A stretch of 64,000 nt of DNA from NCBI RefSeq assembly GCF_004569505.1, contig NZ_SPPK01000002.1:372001-436000 (forward strand). Reading direction: 5' to 3'. Shown piece after piece: positions 34,657-43,112 of the stretch. Position 1 is the first letter of the stretch. Every line of letters begins with the position of its first letter. Below the pieces are notes generated by a model, which had not been told where the DNA came from, searched no databases, and saw nothing but the letters and a program-made list of their open reading frames with translations. The DNA comes from Dysgonomonas mossii (GTDB lineage Bacteria; Bacteroidota; Bacteroidia; Bacteroidales; Dysgonomonadaceae). The position numbers and the translations under genes were made by a program.

Positions 34657-36000
34657 ATGAGACTAACTCCCTTAACTGCCATTTCGCCAATAGATGGTCG
34701 TTATCGCAATAAGACAGAGAAACTAGCCGATTATTTTTCAGAGTATGCCCTTGTTAAGTATCGCGTGCGAGTAGAAGTAGAATACTTTATAGCTCTATGC
34801 GAATTGCCGCTACCTCAATTGAAAAATATAGATAAAGAAGTTTTTCCTAAACTGCAGTCTATCGTTGATAATTTTTCGGAAGAAGATGCTTCACGTGTAA
34901 AAGAGACTGAAAAAGTAACAAATCATGATGTAAAAGCTGTCGAATATTTTATAAAAGAAAAATTCGATGAGCTTGGGCTTGAACAATACAAAGAGTTTAT
35001 TCACTTTGGACTTACCTCACAGGATATAAATAATACATCTGTACCATTATCTTTAAAAGATGCTTTGACAGACGTGTATTATCCTTTGCTCGATGAGTTG
35101 ATCGTGAAGCTCACATCTCAGGCTGAGGCTTGGGCTGACGTAGCTATGCTGGCTAAAACGCACGGACAACCGGCATCGCCAACACGCTTGGGTAAGGAGA
35201 TTATGGTTTTTGCCAGCCGCCTTCAGGCTCAGTTGCAATTGCTCCGATCGGTGCCTTTGTCGGCTAAATTTGGAGGAGCTACAGGAAATTATAACGCACA
35301 CACGGTAGCCTATCCCGAATATGACTGGAAAGCTTTTGGAAACAAGTTTGTATCCGAAAAGTTGGGCTTGGTGAGAGAAGAGTGGACAACACAGATATCC
35401 AATTATGACAACTTGGCAGCGGTGTTTGATGCTTTGAAACGCATCGATACGATAATGATAGACCTCAACAGAGATTTTTGGCAATATATTTCGATGGAGT
35501 ATTTTAAGCAAAAGATCAAAGAAGGAGAAATAGGATCATCGGCAATGCCGCACAAAGTAAACCCTATCGATTTTGAAAATGCAGAAGGTAACCTGGGTAT
35601 AGCAAATGCAATATTGGAACACTTGGCTGGTAAACTGCCTGTTTCGCGCTTGCAAAGAGACTTGACAGACTCTACTGTATTGCGTAATATAGGTATACCA
35701 ATGGGGCATATCGTGATTGCTATTCAAAGTACATTGAAAGGGTTGGATAAATTATTATTGAATAAAGAAGCATTATATAGAGATCTGGACAATTGCTGGG
35801 CAGTTGTAGCAGAAGGAATTCAAACGATTCTTCGTCGTGAAGGATATCCGAAACCTTATGAAGCACTGAAGGCTCTTACTCGTACGAACAATGCAATTAC
35901 AGCAGAATCAATTGCAGAATTCATCGATGAGCTGAATGTCAGTGATGCTGTGAAAGATGAACTGAGAAAAATTACACCTCATACTTACACTGGTGTATAA
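34657..36000 (+). CDS. purB: Adenylosuccinate lyase
   Basis: 447 aa. PurB removes fumarate from SAICAR and from adenylosuccinate in purine synthesis. The opening LTAISPIDGRYRNKTEKL, TNHDVKAVEYFIKE, THGQPASPTRLGKE with the catalytic His, and the fumarate-lyase signature SSAMPHKVNPIDFENAEGN are all clear. It is of the longer E. coli-type subfamily. purA is 6.5 kb upstream, so the two adenylosuccinate enzymes are close but in separate units. Confidence 0.95.
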   Translation: MRLTPLTAISPIDGRYRNKTEKLADYFSEYALVKYRVRVEVEYFIALCELPLPQLKNIDKEVFPKLQSIVDNFSEEDASRVKETEKVTNHDVKAVEYFIKEKFDELGLEQYKEFIHFGLTSQDINNTSVPLSLKDALTDVYYPLLDELIVKLTSQAEAWADVAMLAKTHGQPASPTRLGKEIMVFASRLQAQLQLLRSVPLSAKFGGATGNYNAHTVAYPEYDWKAFGNKFVSEKLGLVREEWTTQISNYDNLAAVFDALKRIDTIMIDLNRDFWQYISMEYFKQKIKEGEIGSSAMPHKVNPIDFENAEGNLGIANAILEHLAGKLPVSRLQRDLTDSTVLRNIGIPMGHIVIAIQSTLKGLDKLLLNKEALYRDLDNCWAVVAEGIQTILRREGYPKPYEALKALTRTNNAITAESIAEFIDELNVSDAVKDELRKITPHTYTGV

Positions 36001-36077
36001 ATTTTTACGTTGTATAATAACCGTGAGGTTGTTTTGAAAAAAATGAATGTAATATAATTAAACAAGAAAAAAATCAA

Positions 36078-37523
36078 ATGGTGACAGAAAATGGAAATGA
36101 TAGAGACGGCCGGGATGGTTACTCTTCATCAGAAAACAAATCAAATGGAAATGATCCTGTAAAGAAGAAGCGAGCTCGTGTAGGCGATCTACGCAAACAA
36201 TCTTACGATAGCCCTGACCGTGGAAAAGAAAGAAATCCGTATAAGGCTGGTGGCGACAGACAAGGCTCTTCTTACGATAGAGGAAACGAAGAACGTCGAT
36301 CATATAGCGGTGGCGGTTATTCCGATAATAGAGACAGAGACGGCGGTGGCTATTCAGGCAGTCGTGGCGGTAACTACGATTCTGGTAATCGCGGAGGTAA
36401 TTACAATAGCGGTAACCGTAGCGGTGGTAACTATAGCAGCGGTGGCAACCGTGGCGGTAACTACGACTCGGGCAATCGTGGCGGTAATTATAATAGTGGT
36501 AACCGTAGCGGTGGCAACTACAGCAGTGGTGGCGGTAGCTATGGCGGTGGTAATCGCACCGGAGGTAGCAGCTATGGTGGCGGTAATCGTACCGGAGGCA
36601 GCAGTTATGGCGGCGGCAATCGTACCGGAGGTGGTAGCTATGGCGGTGGCAATCGTGGCGGTGGCGGTAGCTATGGCGGCGGTAATCGCAGCGGCGGTAG
36701 CAGTTATGGTGGTGCTAACCGTGGTGGCAGTGGCTATAATAAAGCAGCCGAAGGAGTTAAAAGACTTGTTAAGCCTGTAAAGTACAAAGAAAATATAGAT
36801 CCAAGTACACCTTTACGTTTGAACAAATATCTGGCTAATGCCGGAGTATGTTCTCGTCGCGAAGCTGATGCGTTTATCACATCGGGTGTAGTGAAGGTAA
36901 ACGGTGAGGTAGTAGATCAGTTGGGAGCAAAAGTTACACGTGGTGACTTGGTTACATTCCACGATCAACCGGTACGCTTGGAAAGTAAAGTATATGTATT
37001 GCTCAACAAACCGAAAAATTGTGTAACAACATCAGATGATCCGCAAAACCGTCTTACTGTGATGGACTTGGTGAAAAATGCCTGCCCGGAACGTATCTAT
37101 CCGGTTGGTCGTCTCGATAGAAACACAACAGGTGTTTTATTGTTGACAAACGACGGAGACCTTGCGTCTAAACTGATGCATCCTAAGTTTAAGAAAAAGA
37201 AAATCTATCAGGTTACTCTCGACCGTGACGTAGCTATTGAAGATATGCAGGCTATAGCCGACGGAGTAGAACTGGATGATGGAGAGATACATGCCGACTC
37301 AATAGCATATCAGGCAGAAGATGTACTGAATGTAGTGGGTATTGAAATACACTCGGGACGCAACCGAATTGTTCGTCGTATATTCGAAAAATTAGGTTAT
37401 CAGGTGGTGAAACTCGACCGTGTATACTTTGCCGGATTGACAAAGAAAAACATACCGAGAAGCAAATGGCGTTATCTGACCGAAAAAGAAGTGAACATGC
37501 TTCGTATGGGAGCTTTTGAATAA
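36078..37523 (+). CDS. RluB/RsuA-type pseudouridine synthase with Gly/Asn/Arg-rich N-terminal tail
   Basis: 481 aa. The C-terminal half is a normal rRNA pseudouridine synthase: S4 domain LRLNKYLANAGVCSRREAD (from about residue 245) and catalytic GRLDRNTTG with Asp347. The N-terminal 240 residues are low complexity. Residues about 95-155 hold two 29-residue units (GGNYDSGNRGGNYNSGNR...), and about 155-215 hold six 11-residue units of the form SYGGGNRTGGS. This is an RGG-like disordered tail, probably RNA-binding. Such tails occur in Bacteroidota homologues; the length here is large. Confidence 0.92.
   Translation: MVTENGNDRDGRDGYSSSENKSNGNDPVKKKRARVGDLRKQSYDSPDRGKERNPYKAGGDRQGSSYDRGNEERRSYSGGGYSDNRDRDGGGYSGSRGGNYDSGNRGGNYNSGNRSGGNYSSGGNRGGNYDSGNRGGNYNSGNRSGGNYSSGGGSYGGGNRTGGSSYGGGNRTGGSSYGGGNRTGGGSYGGGNRGGGGSYGGGNRSGGSSYGGANRGGSGYNKAAEGVKRLVKPVKYKENIDPSTPLRLNKYLANAGVCSRREADAFITSGVVKVNGEVVDQLGAKVTRGDLVTFHDQPVRLESKVYVLLNKPKNCVTTSDDPQNRLTVMDLVKNACPERIYPVGRLDRNTTGVLLLTNDGDLASKLMHPKFKKKKIYQVTLDRDVAIEDMQAIADGVELDDGEIHADSIAYQAEDVLNVVGIEIHSGRNRIVRRIFEKLGYQVVKLDRVYFAGLTKKNIPRSKWRYLTEKEVNMLRMGAFE
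36366..36735 (+). repeat. Coding tandem repeats (87-bp x2, 33-bp x6)
   Basis: An 87-bp unit starts at 36366 and again at 36453. A 33-bp unit (starting agctatggc or agttatggc) begins at 36537, 36570, 36603, 36636, 36669 and 36702. Both periods are multiples of three, so copy-number change would keep the reading frame. Confidence 0.88.
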
Positions 37524-37543
37524 AATAATTATATTAAATGAAG

Positions 37544-37580
37544 ACTTGGCATAACCTGAAAAAGGCATTATGCCAAGTTT
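37544..37580 (+). terminator. Probable terminator after the pseudouridine synthase gene
   Basis: acttggcataa (37544-37554) pairs perfectly with ttatgccaagt (37568-37578); only a short T-rich tail follows. Confidence 0.6.
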
Positions 37581-37622
37581 GTTCAAAATAGACAAATTGA
37601 AGATTTAATACACATTACAAAA

Positions 37623-39023
37623 ATGGAAAGTATTCGTAGAACAAAAATTGTAGATCTGCTCCGAAAAGAGAAAGAATTTGGAGCTACAGTCGCCGTAAAA
37701 GGATGGGTAAGAACTATTCGTGGTAATAAATATGTGAATTTTATTCACCTGAACGATGGCTCTACAATTCATAATCTTCAGATCGTAGCCGATGTGGAAA
37801 AATTTGGAGAGACGTTCTTCAAACCTGTAACTACCGGAGCATGTATCCATGTTATCGGAAAGTTGGTAGAATCGCAGGGTAAGGGACAAACAATGGAAAT
37901 TCAGGCAGATTCAGTAGAGATCTACGGAACAGCAGACCCTGAAACTTATCCCTTGCAAAAGAAAGGGCACTCACTCGAGTTTTTGAGAGAGATTGCTTAT
38001 CTGCGCCCTCGTACAAATACTTTCGGTGCAATATTCCGTATACGTCACCATATGGCTTATGCCATTCATAAATATTTCAATGATAATGGATTTTTCTATT
38101 TCCATACTCCTATTGTAACTGCTTCGGATGCAGAAGGTGCAGGATCTATGTTTCAGGTAACTACACTCGACTTTAATAATGTTCCACGCAACGATAAAGG
38201 GCAGGTAGACTATGCCGAAGATTTCTTCGGACGCCAGACCAACCTTACCGTATCGGGACAGCTCGAAGGAGAGCTTGGAGCAATGGCTCTTGGTGCTATT
38301 TATACATTTGGTCCGACATTCCGTGCCGAGAATTCTAATACTCCACGACATCTTGCCGAATTTTGGATGATAGAGCCCGAAGTAGCGTTCTATGATATTC
38401 ACGACAATATGGACTTGGCGGAAGACTTCCTAAAATATCTGATACGTTATGCATTGGAAAATTGTAAGGATGATCTTGAATTCCTGAGCGAGCATTTTGA
38501 TAAAGAATTGATAGACCGTCTGAACTTTGTTACAGCTAACGACTTTGTACGCCTTACATATACCGAAGGGGTAGAAATATTGGAGAAGAGCGGACACAAG
38601 TTCGAATTCCCTGTTTATTGGGGAGCTGACTTGCAATCGGAACATGAACGCTATCTGGTAGAAAAGCACTTCAAACGTCCTGTTATCCTGACCGACTATC
38701 CAAAGGAGATCAAGTCTTTCTATATGAAACAGAACGAAGATGGTAAAACTGTTCGTGGAATGGATGTCCTTTTCCCAAAGATCGGAGAAATTATCGGAGG
38801 TTCGGAGCGTGAAGCTGATTATGAAAAACTTGTTACTCGTACTAAGGAGCTGGGAATGAATACAGACCCTATCTGGTGGTACCTCGAAACACGTAAGTTC
38901 GGAACAGCGCCTCATGCCGGTTTCGGATTAGGATTTGAACGTCTTATCCTCTTTATTACAGGTATGGCGAATATCCGTGATGTGATTCCTTTCCCTCGTA
39001 CACCAAACAATGCCGAGTTTTAA
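37623..39023 (+). CDS. asnS: Asparaginyl-tRNA synthetase
   Basis: 466 aa class II synthetase. An OB-fold anticodon-binding domain ([21 protein letters not shown] by parts) leads to the catalytic core: motif 2 [25 protein letters not shown] (by parts, about residues 237-261), [11 protein letters not shown] and motif 3 [27 protein letters not shown] with Asn specificity and the indel pattern fit AsnRS rather than AspRS. The length is normal and a strong terminator follows. Confidence 0.95.
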   Translation: MESIRRTKIVDLLRKEKEFGATVAVKGWVRTIRGNKYVNFIHLNDGSTIHNLQIVADVEKFGETFFKPVTTGACIHVIGKLVESQGKGQTMEIQADSVEIYGTADPETYPLQKKGHSLEFLREIAYLRPRTNTFGAIFRIRHHMAYAIHKYFNDNGFFYFHTPIVTASDAEGAGSMFQVTTLDFNNVPRNDKGQVDYAEDFFGRQTNLTVSGQLEGELGAMALGAIYTFGPTFRAENSNTPRHLAEFWMIEPEVAFYDIHDNMDLAEDFLKYLIRYALENCKDDLEFLSEHFDKELIDRLNFVTANDFVRLTYTEGVEILEKSGHKFEFPVYWGADLQSEHERYLVEKHFKRPVILTDYPKEIKSFYMKQNEDGKTVRGMDVLFPKIGEIIGGSEREADYEKLVTRTKELGMNTDPIWWYLETRKFGTAPHAGFGLGFERLILFITGMANIRDVIPFPRTPNNAEF

Positions 39024-39042
39024 TTAGGTAATTAAGTATAAG

Positions 39043-39076
39043 AAAGAGCAGCAAAATATTTTGCTGCTCTTTTTAT
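39043..39076 (+). terminator. Terminator of asnS
   Basis: Perfect 15-bp arms (aaagagcagcaaaat and attttgctgctcttt, 39043-39072) followed by a T-run. Confidence 0.92.
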
Positions 39077-39092
39077 TTTGAAGAGTTAGTTC

Positions 39093-39121
39093 TTTGTATT
39101 ACTCAAAAAATAATATATTTG
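39093..39121 (+). promoter_or_regulatory. Promoter of the HD-domain gene
   Basis: TTTG at 39093-39096 and TATATTTG at 39114-39121, spacer 17 nt; the ATG follows at 39149. Confidence 0.6.
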
Positions 39122-39148
39122 TAGCCCCACACCCTACAAATACTGAAT

Positions 39149-39817
39149 ATGAGTATTAAAATAACATTTGCAGACGTAAAGAAGTCTCAGGAAATAAAAA
39201 CATATATCAAGCAGGCCGACGCATCATTGGCTGTGATGGGATACACCGAACATAGCTTTGCCCATACAACCAAATGCGCCGAAGTTGCAGGACAATTACT
39301 AAAAGATCTGGGCTATGAAGATCGGGATATAGAATTGGCAAAGATAGCTGCTTATATGCACGATATAGGGAATGTAATAAATCGTGCCGACCATGCGCAA
39401 AGCGGAGCAGTGATGGCTTTTAGGTTATTAGAAAAAATGGGTATGCCAGCCGAAGATATTGCAACGATTATCACTGCTATAGGAAACCATGATGAAAAAA
39501 CAGCCTTCCCTGTCAATGCTGTAGCGGCAGCACTCATTATTGCCGATAAGACAGATGTGCGTCGCAGCAGGGTACGTCGCAAAAGAACTATAAATACCGA
39601 TATACATGATAGAGTAAACTATGCGGTAGAGAAAGCTGATTTAAAACTCGATACAGAGAATAAGACGATAACTCTTTGTCTTACAATTGATACGAAGATC
39701 AGTGCTGTGATGGAATATTTTGAGATCTTTATAGAGCGTATGCTCCTATGCCGTAAGGCGACAGACTATTTCGGGTTCAGCTTTAAATTGAATATAAATG
39801 GTAATGCGATAATGTAG
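39149..39817 (+). CDS. HD domain phosphohydrolase
   Basis: 222 aa. HD superfamily metal-dependent phosphohydrolase: conserved His residues in EHSFAHTTK (His35, His39), the HD pair in AAYMHDIGN (His71, Asp72), a further HAQSG, and IADKTD later on. The C-terminal part is a small domain of about 70 residues. The substrate is unknown; a nucleotide or second messenger is possible. It stands alone with its own promoter, and a shared terminator separates it from the convergent DUF4834 gene. Confidence 0.87.
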   Translation: MSIKITFADVKKSQEIKTYIKQADASLAVMGYTEHSFAHTTKCAEVAGQLLKDLGYEDRDIELAKIAAYMHDIGNVINRADHAQSGAVMAFRLLEKMGMPAEDIATIITAIGNHDEKTAFPVNAVAAALIIADKTDVRRSRVRRKRTINTDIHDRVNYAVEKADLKLDTENKTITLCLTIDTKISAVMEYFEIFIERMLLCRKATDYFGFSFKLNINGNAIM

Positions 39818-39838
39818 ACATTTAATGTATAAACAAAT

Positions 39839-39868
39839 AAAGCAGAAAATCGTTAGACTTTCTGCTTT
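39839..39868. terminator. Terminator between the HD gene and DUF4834 gene
   Basis: aaagcagaaa (39839-39848) pairs with tttctgcttt (39859-39868), between convergent genes. Confidence 0.75.
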
Positions 39869-39888
39869 GTGTTTATGTTTACTTTTTC

Positions 39889-40140
39889 CTATTCTTTTAT
39901 CTCTTCAAACTTTACATATTCGCCTTCGTTCTTCGAAAAGACTTTGCGCTGATCGTTTTTTGATGAGTGATTGTATTGCTCGTTATTATTCGATGAATAA
40001 GTATTATTTGCCCTGTGTCCCGAAAAAGGAGAAGACGATGGTCTTCCGAATATAAAAGACGCTACTCCCCTGATCAGAGAAAAGACAAACATTATCCCTA
40101 AAATAGCAATGGAAAATATCAGAAAGAATATAAGTGTCAT
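39889..40140 (-). CDS. DUF4834-like small membrane protein
   Basis: 83 aa. One N-terminal hydrophobic helix (MTLIFFLIFSIAILGIMFVFSLIRG) followed by a polar, Ser/Asn-rich tail (SSNNNEQYNHSSKNDQ) and a charged end (EGEYVKFEEIKE). This matches the layout of DUF4834, a small family of unknown function in Bacteroidota. The ATG at 40138-40140 is preferred over an upstream start ten codons earlier that would put charged residues before the helix. Confidence 0.68.
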   Translation of the reverse strand: MTLIFFLIFSIAILGIMFVFSLIRGVASFIFGRPSSSPFSGHRANNTYSSNNNEQYNHSSKNDQRKVFSKNEGEYVKFEEIKE

Positions 40141-40172
40141 TTGTTTTTTAGTTTTATAAATTATAACCAAAG

Positions 40173-40180
40173 CAAATATA
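40173..40180 (-). promoter_or_regulatory. -7 promoter element of the DUF4834-like gene
   Basis: CAAATATA on the plus strand reads TATATTTG on the minus strand, 33 nt before the start. Confidence 0.5.
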
Positions 40181-40269
40181 ATATTTGCCTTACTAAAGAT
40201 AACACGTATATAAGCCTTTAGATGTAATAGTTTTATTTATTTAACAAGACTTTAGCATTGTAAACAATA

Positions 40270-40854
40270 TCAGATAATAGCCAGCCCTTCGTGATGAAAA
40301 ACTGTATGTTGCATAAGTATACTGCATCCGATAATGATGAGGATAATACCTCCTATAATATTTATTCTAAGATTGTAGCGTTGTCCTACTTTGCTTCCCG
40401 ATATTACTCCAAACGAAGCTACAAGCATTGTGACTGCACCTATGACTATTGCCGGAAAGAATATATTTATATTGATTAGCGACATGGATAGCCCTACGGC
40501 TGTGGCATCGATACTGGTTGCAACGCCCAGACTAAACATGGTTTTGAAATTAAGCGGATTGAATGGTTTACTCTCTCCTTCGTTTTTGATACTCGAGTAT
40601 ATTACTCTTGTGCCTAAGAAGAAGAGAATGATAAATGCCAGCCAATGATCGTACTCGTCGATATATTCAGCAAATGTAGAGCCTATAAACCATCCGAAAA
40701 CAGTGAGGCTCATTTGCATGAATGCCAGCATACCCGCTATTTTCAGAATGTTGATCGTGTCGTGATTTTTTATTATAGCCCCACTGGTAAGCGCTATAAC
40801 GAGGCTGTCCATCGACAGGCCTATTGCTAATATAATAATCTGGATCATATCCAT
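40270..40854 (-). CDS. mntP: MntP-family manganese efflux pump
   Basis: 194 aa with six predicted membrane helices. The two repeated acidic motifs of MntP are seen: GLSMDSLVIALTSG (about residues 13-26) and GVATSIDATAVGLSMS (about 110-125). MntP exports Mn2+. Its start overlaps the end of the nitroreductase gene by 10 nt, so the two are co-transcribed. No Mn riboswitch was found, as the gene directly follows a coding region. Confidence 0.9.
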   Translation of the reverse strand: MDMIQIIILAIGLSMDSLVIALTSGAIIKNHDTINILKIAGMLAFMQMSLTVFGWFIGSTFAEYIDEYDHWLAFIILFFLGTRVIYSSIKNEGESKPFNPLNFKTMFSLGVATSIDATAVGLSMSLININIFFPAIVIGAVTMLVASFGVISGSKVGQRYNLRINIIGGIILIIIGCSILMQHTVFHHEGLAII

Positions 40855-41363
40855 TTGGTAATCTCGTTCAGTCTCTTGCGGTTTTTGTTTGGGCTAATAC
40901 TTTTTTCTTCGTCAATATATCCGAGGGGGAATATGGCTACGGCTTCCAGATGAGCCGGTATATCGAGAGCCTTACGCAGAATATGAGGGTCGAAGTTACA
41001 AACCCAGCACGTTCCTAAGCCTGTTTCAGCCGCTGCGAGGCATATATGCTCGGCAGCAATGGCTGCGTCTACATCACCAAAGTCTTTATTGTCAGTATTT
41101 TTTCTTTTCCACGATTGCTCAGAGTCTTTGCACACGATAATATGCATAGGTGCCGATTTGAACCACTCTCTGTTGTACGATTCCTGTATTTTTTCTATTG
41201 CATCCTTGTTGGTAACAACATAAAATACCCAAGGCTGGTAGTTACAAGCTGATGGTGCCAGGCGTGCACAATCAAGAATGTAATTCACTTTTTCCGCTTC
41301 TATAGGTTGAGGTATGTAAGCCCTAACCGAATAGCGGTTTTCGATAAGATTTTTTAGTCGCAT
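40845..41363 (-). CDS. Nitroreductase family protein
   Basis: 172 aa FMN-dependent oxidoreductase. The start MRLKNLIENRYSVRAYIPQPIE with RYSVRAY (flavin phosphate contact), LAPSACNYQPWVFYVV and AETGLGTCWVC are typical. The physiological substrate is not predictable. It overlaps mntP by 10 nt. Confidence 0.9.
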   Translation of the reverse strand: MRLKNLIENRYSVRAYIPQPIEAEKVNYILDCARLAPSACNYQPWVFYVVTNKDAIEKIQESYNREWFKSAPMHIIVCKDSEQSWKRKNTDNKDFGDVDAAIAAEHICLAAAETGLGTCWVCNFDPHILRKALDIPAHLEAVAIFPLGYIDEEKSISPNKNRKRLNEITKWI

Positions 41364-41449
41364 TAGCTTTATGTAGTAGTCTTAACTGATATCCTTTTAT
41401 TCTTAATGTAATGAAAAGGATACAGCTATAGGCTGATATTCAGACTTAC

Positions 41450-42400
41450 TTATAATTCTTCTTCTACTTTATAATTGTTTCTTTCGCTCGAACTGCGTGA
41501 GATAATCTCTCCCAGAAATCCCGCAAGAAAAAGTTGGGTTCCCAGTATCATCATTGTCATAGCAATGAAGAAGTACGGCGAACTAGTCACCAACGGGTGC
41601 GCTATCCCTTTGCTCATAGCATACAATTTGCTGCAACCTAAAATAACAGCAGCTATGAATCCGATAAAGAACATGACAGTACCCCACAGTCCAAAAAAGT
41701 GCATTGGTTTTCGTCCAAATACCGATAAGAACCAAAGGGTTAGCAAATCGAGATAACCGTTTACAAAGCGGCTGAATCCGGCAAATTTACTTTTACCATA
41801 TTTACGGGCTTGGTGGTGTACTTCTTTTTCTGTAATTTTTGTAAACCCTGCTATTTTAGCAAGGTATGGTATATAACGGTGCATATCGTTATATATCTCT
41901 ATGCTTTTCACCACATCTTTGCGATAGGCTTTCAGCCCGCAGTTGAAGTCGTGGAGCTTCACTCCCGAAACTTTTCTGGCTGTGGCATTAAATAGCTTTG
42001 TAGGCAATGTTTTCGACAGTGGATCGTAACGTTTCTTTTTCCATCCCGAAACAAGATCATACTTGTCTTCCTTTATCATCTTGTAGAGTTCCGGTATTTC
42101 GTCCGGACTGTCTTGCAAATCGGCATCCATTGTGATCACAACATCGCCGGTTGTACGTCCGAAAGCGCAATGCAAGGCAGGAGATTTGCCATAGTTGCGT
42201 CTGAATCGGATTGCTTTTACATTTTCGTCCGATTTTTTCAAATCAGATATTATTTCCCACGAACGATCTTTGCTGCCATCGTCAACAAAAATGATCTCGT
42301 ACGAGAAGCCGTTCTCATTCATAACCCTTTTTATCCACGCATGGAGCTCGCTTAGCGATTCTTCTTCATTATATAAAGGTATAACAACAGATATATCCAT
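41450..42400 (-). CDS. Family 2 glycosyltransferase, polyprenyl-phosphate type
   Basis: 316 aa. A GT-A catalytic domain (IPLYNEEESL, VDDGSKDRS, MDADLQD with Asp92/Asp94, HDFNCGLKAYR) is followed by two C-terminal membrane helices (about residues 228-255 and 270-300). This layout matches dolichol/undecaprenyl-phosphate hexosyltransferases such as GtrB/ArnC, which charge a lipid carrier with a sugar. It follows a DUF4199 gene by 7 nt. Confidence 0.9.
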   Translation of the reverse strand: MDISVVIPLYNEEESLSELHAWIKRVMNENGFSYEIIFVDDGSKDRSWEIISDLKKSDENVKAIRFRRNYGKSPALHCAFGRTTGDVVITMDADLQDSPDEIPELYKMIKEDKYDLVSGWKKKRYDPLSKTLPTKLFNATARKVSGVKLHDFNCGLKAYRKDVVKSIEIYNDMHRYIPYLAKIAGFTKITEKEVHHQARKYGKSKFAGFSRFVNGYLDLLTLWFLSVFGRKPMHFFGLWGTVMFFIGFIAAVILGCSKLYAMSKGIAHPLVTSSPYFFIAMTMMILGTQLFLAGFLGEIISRSSSERNNYKVEEEL

Positions 42401-42407
42401 AGATGCC

Positions 42408-42962
42408 TTAGTTATTCTTTTTTATTTTGACTACAAAGTTGAGAACAAAGCTAAGGAAAAATCCTAAGAATATGTTCTTTATAAATTCCATTACGATATA
42501 TGTCAGTTTGTTGGAAAATATTACTCTCATAATGTCTTTTGCCCGTTCGTAGTCGGCCTCAGGTACTTTTATTATAGGGGCAACTTCTATACTTTTCATC
42601 ACCGGCTCTATCATGCGGCTAAAGAATGCCGGGTCGATAAACTGATAGTGAGCAAACATGATTACACCTTCGAGAAAAGAGGCGTAAAAGCACATCAATA
42701 CCGTAAAGGCGATGCAATGCCATGCGCTTTGCGGATTGTCGGGGTCGGAAGTCTTAAACCTGTAATAGAAAATATACACTACCAGCAATGTGACAATGTT
42801 GAGCAGATAAAAGATGAATGCAAACCTGTCTGATACACCTATGCCTGCTACAATTAGAAATATGTATCTGATAACCCAGAATAATCCGAGCAACAGACCA
42901 TAAAACATAGCATATCTGTTGATTATAGAGAAGCTTTCGCCTAAACGTTGATTTTTTGCCAT
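42408..42962 (-). CDS. DUF4199 family membrane protein
   Basis: 184 aa with about four membrane helices. The opening MAKNQRLGESFSIINRYAMFYGLLLGLFW and the late helix after MEFIKNIFLGFFLSFV fit DUF4199, a Bacteroidota family often found before a GT2 gene, as here (7 nt gap). The function is unknown; it may support the glycosyltransferase. The promoter box is so close that the message is nearly leaderless. Confidence 0.82.
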   Translation of the reverse strand: MAKNQRLGESFSIINRYAMFYGLLLGLFWVIRYIFLIVAGIGVSDRFAFIFYLLNIVTLLVVYIFYYRFKTSDPDNPQSAWHCIAFTVLMCFYASFLEGVIMFAHYQFIDPAFFSRMIEPVMKSIEVAPIIKVPEADYERAKDIMRVIFSNKLTYIVMEFIKNIFLGFFLSFVLNFVVKIKKNN

Positions 42963-42970
42963 AAGTGATA

Positions 42971-42978
42971 CAAATGTA
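42971..42978 (-). promoter_or_regulatory. -7 promoter element of the DUF4199-GT2 operon
   Basis: CAAATGTA on the plus strand reads TACATTTG on the minus strand, 8 nt before the start codon. Confidence 0.5.
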
Positions 42979-43053
42979 AGAAAATTATCAGATTCTATAA
43001 AGCAGACCCATAAACAATTACCAAGAAATAAGTAAGAGGGTAGTGTATTATAG

Positions 43054-43087
43054 AAAGAGGCTATCCAAAAAATTAGACAGCCTCTTT
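43054..43087 (-). terminator. Terminator of lon
   Basis: aaagaggct (43054-43062) pairs with agcctcttt (43079-43087), just after the lon stop on the minus strand. Confidence 0.7.
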
Positions 43088-43112
43088 ATGTATTCAGAAA
43101 TTTCTTTACCTA

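Noticed and set aside
36220-36780. 186-aa Val/Ala/Ile-rich open frame
   Set aside because: It is the out-of-frame reading of the Gly/Asn-rich repeats of the pseudouridine synthase gene, whose own frame has clear S4 and catalytic domains.
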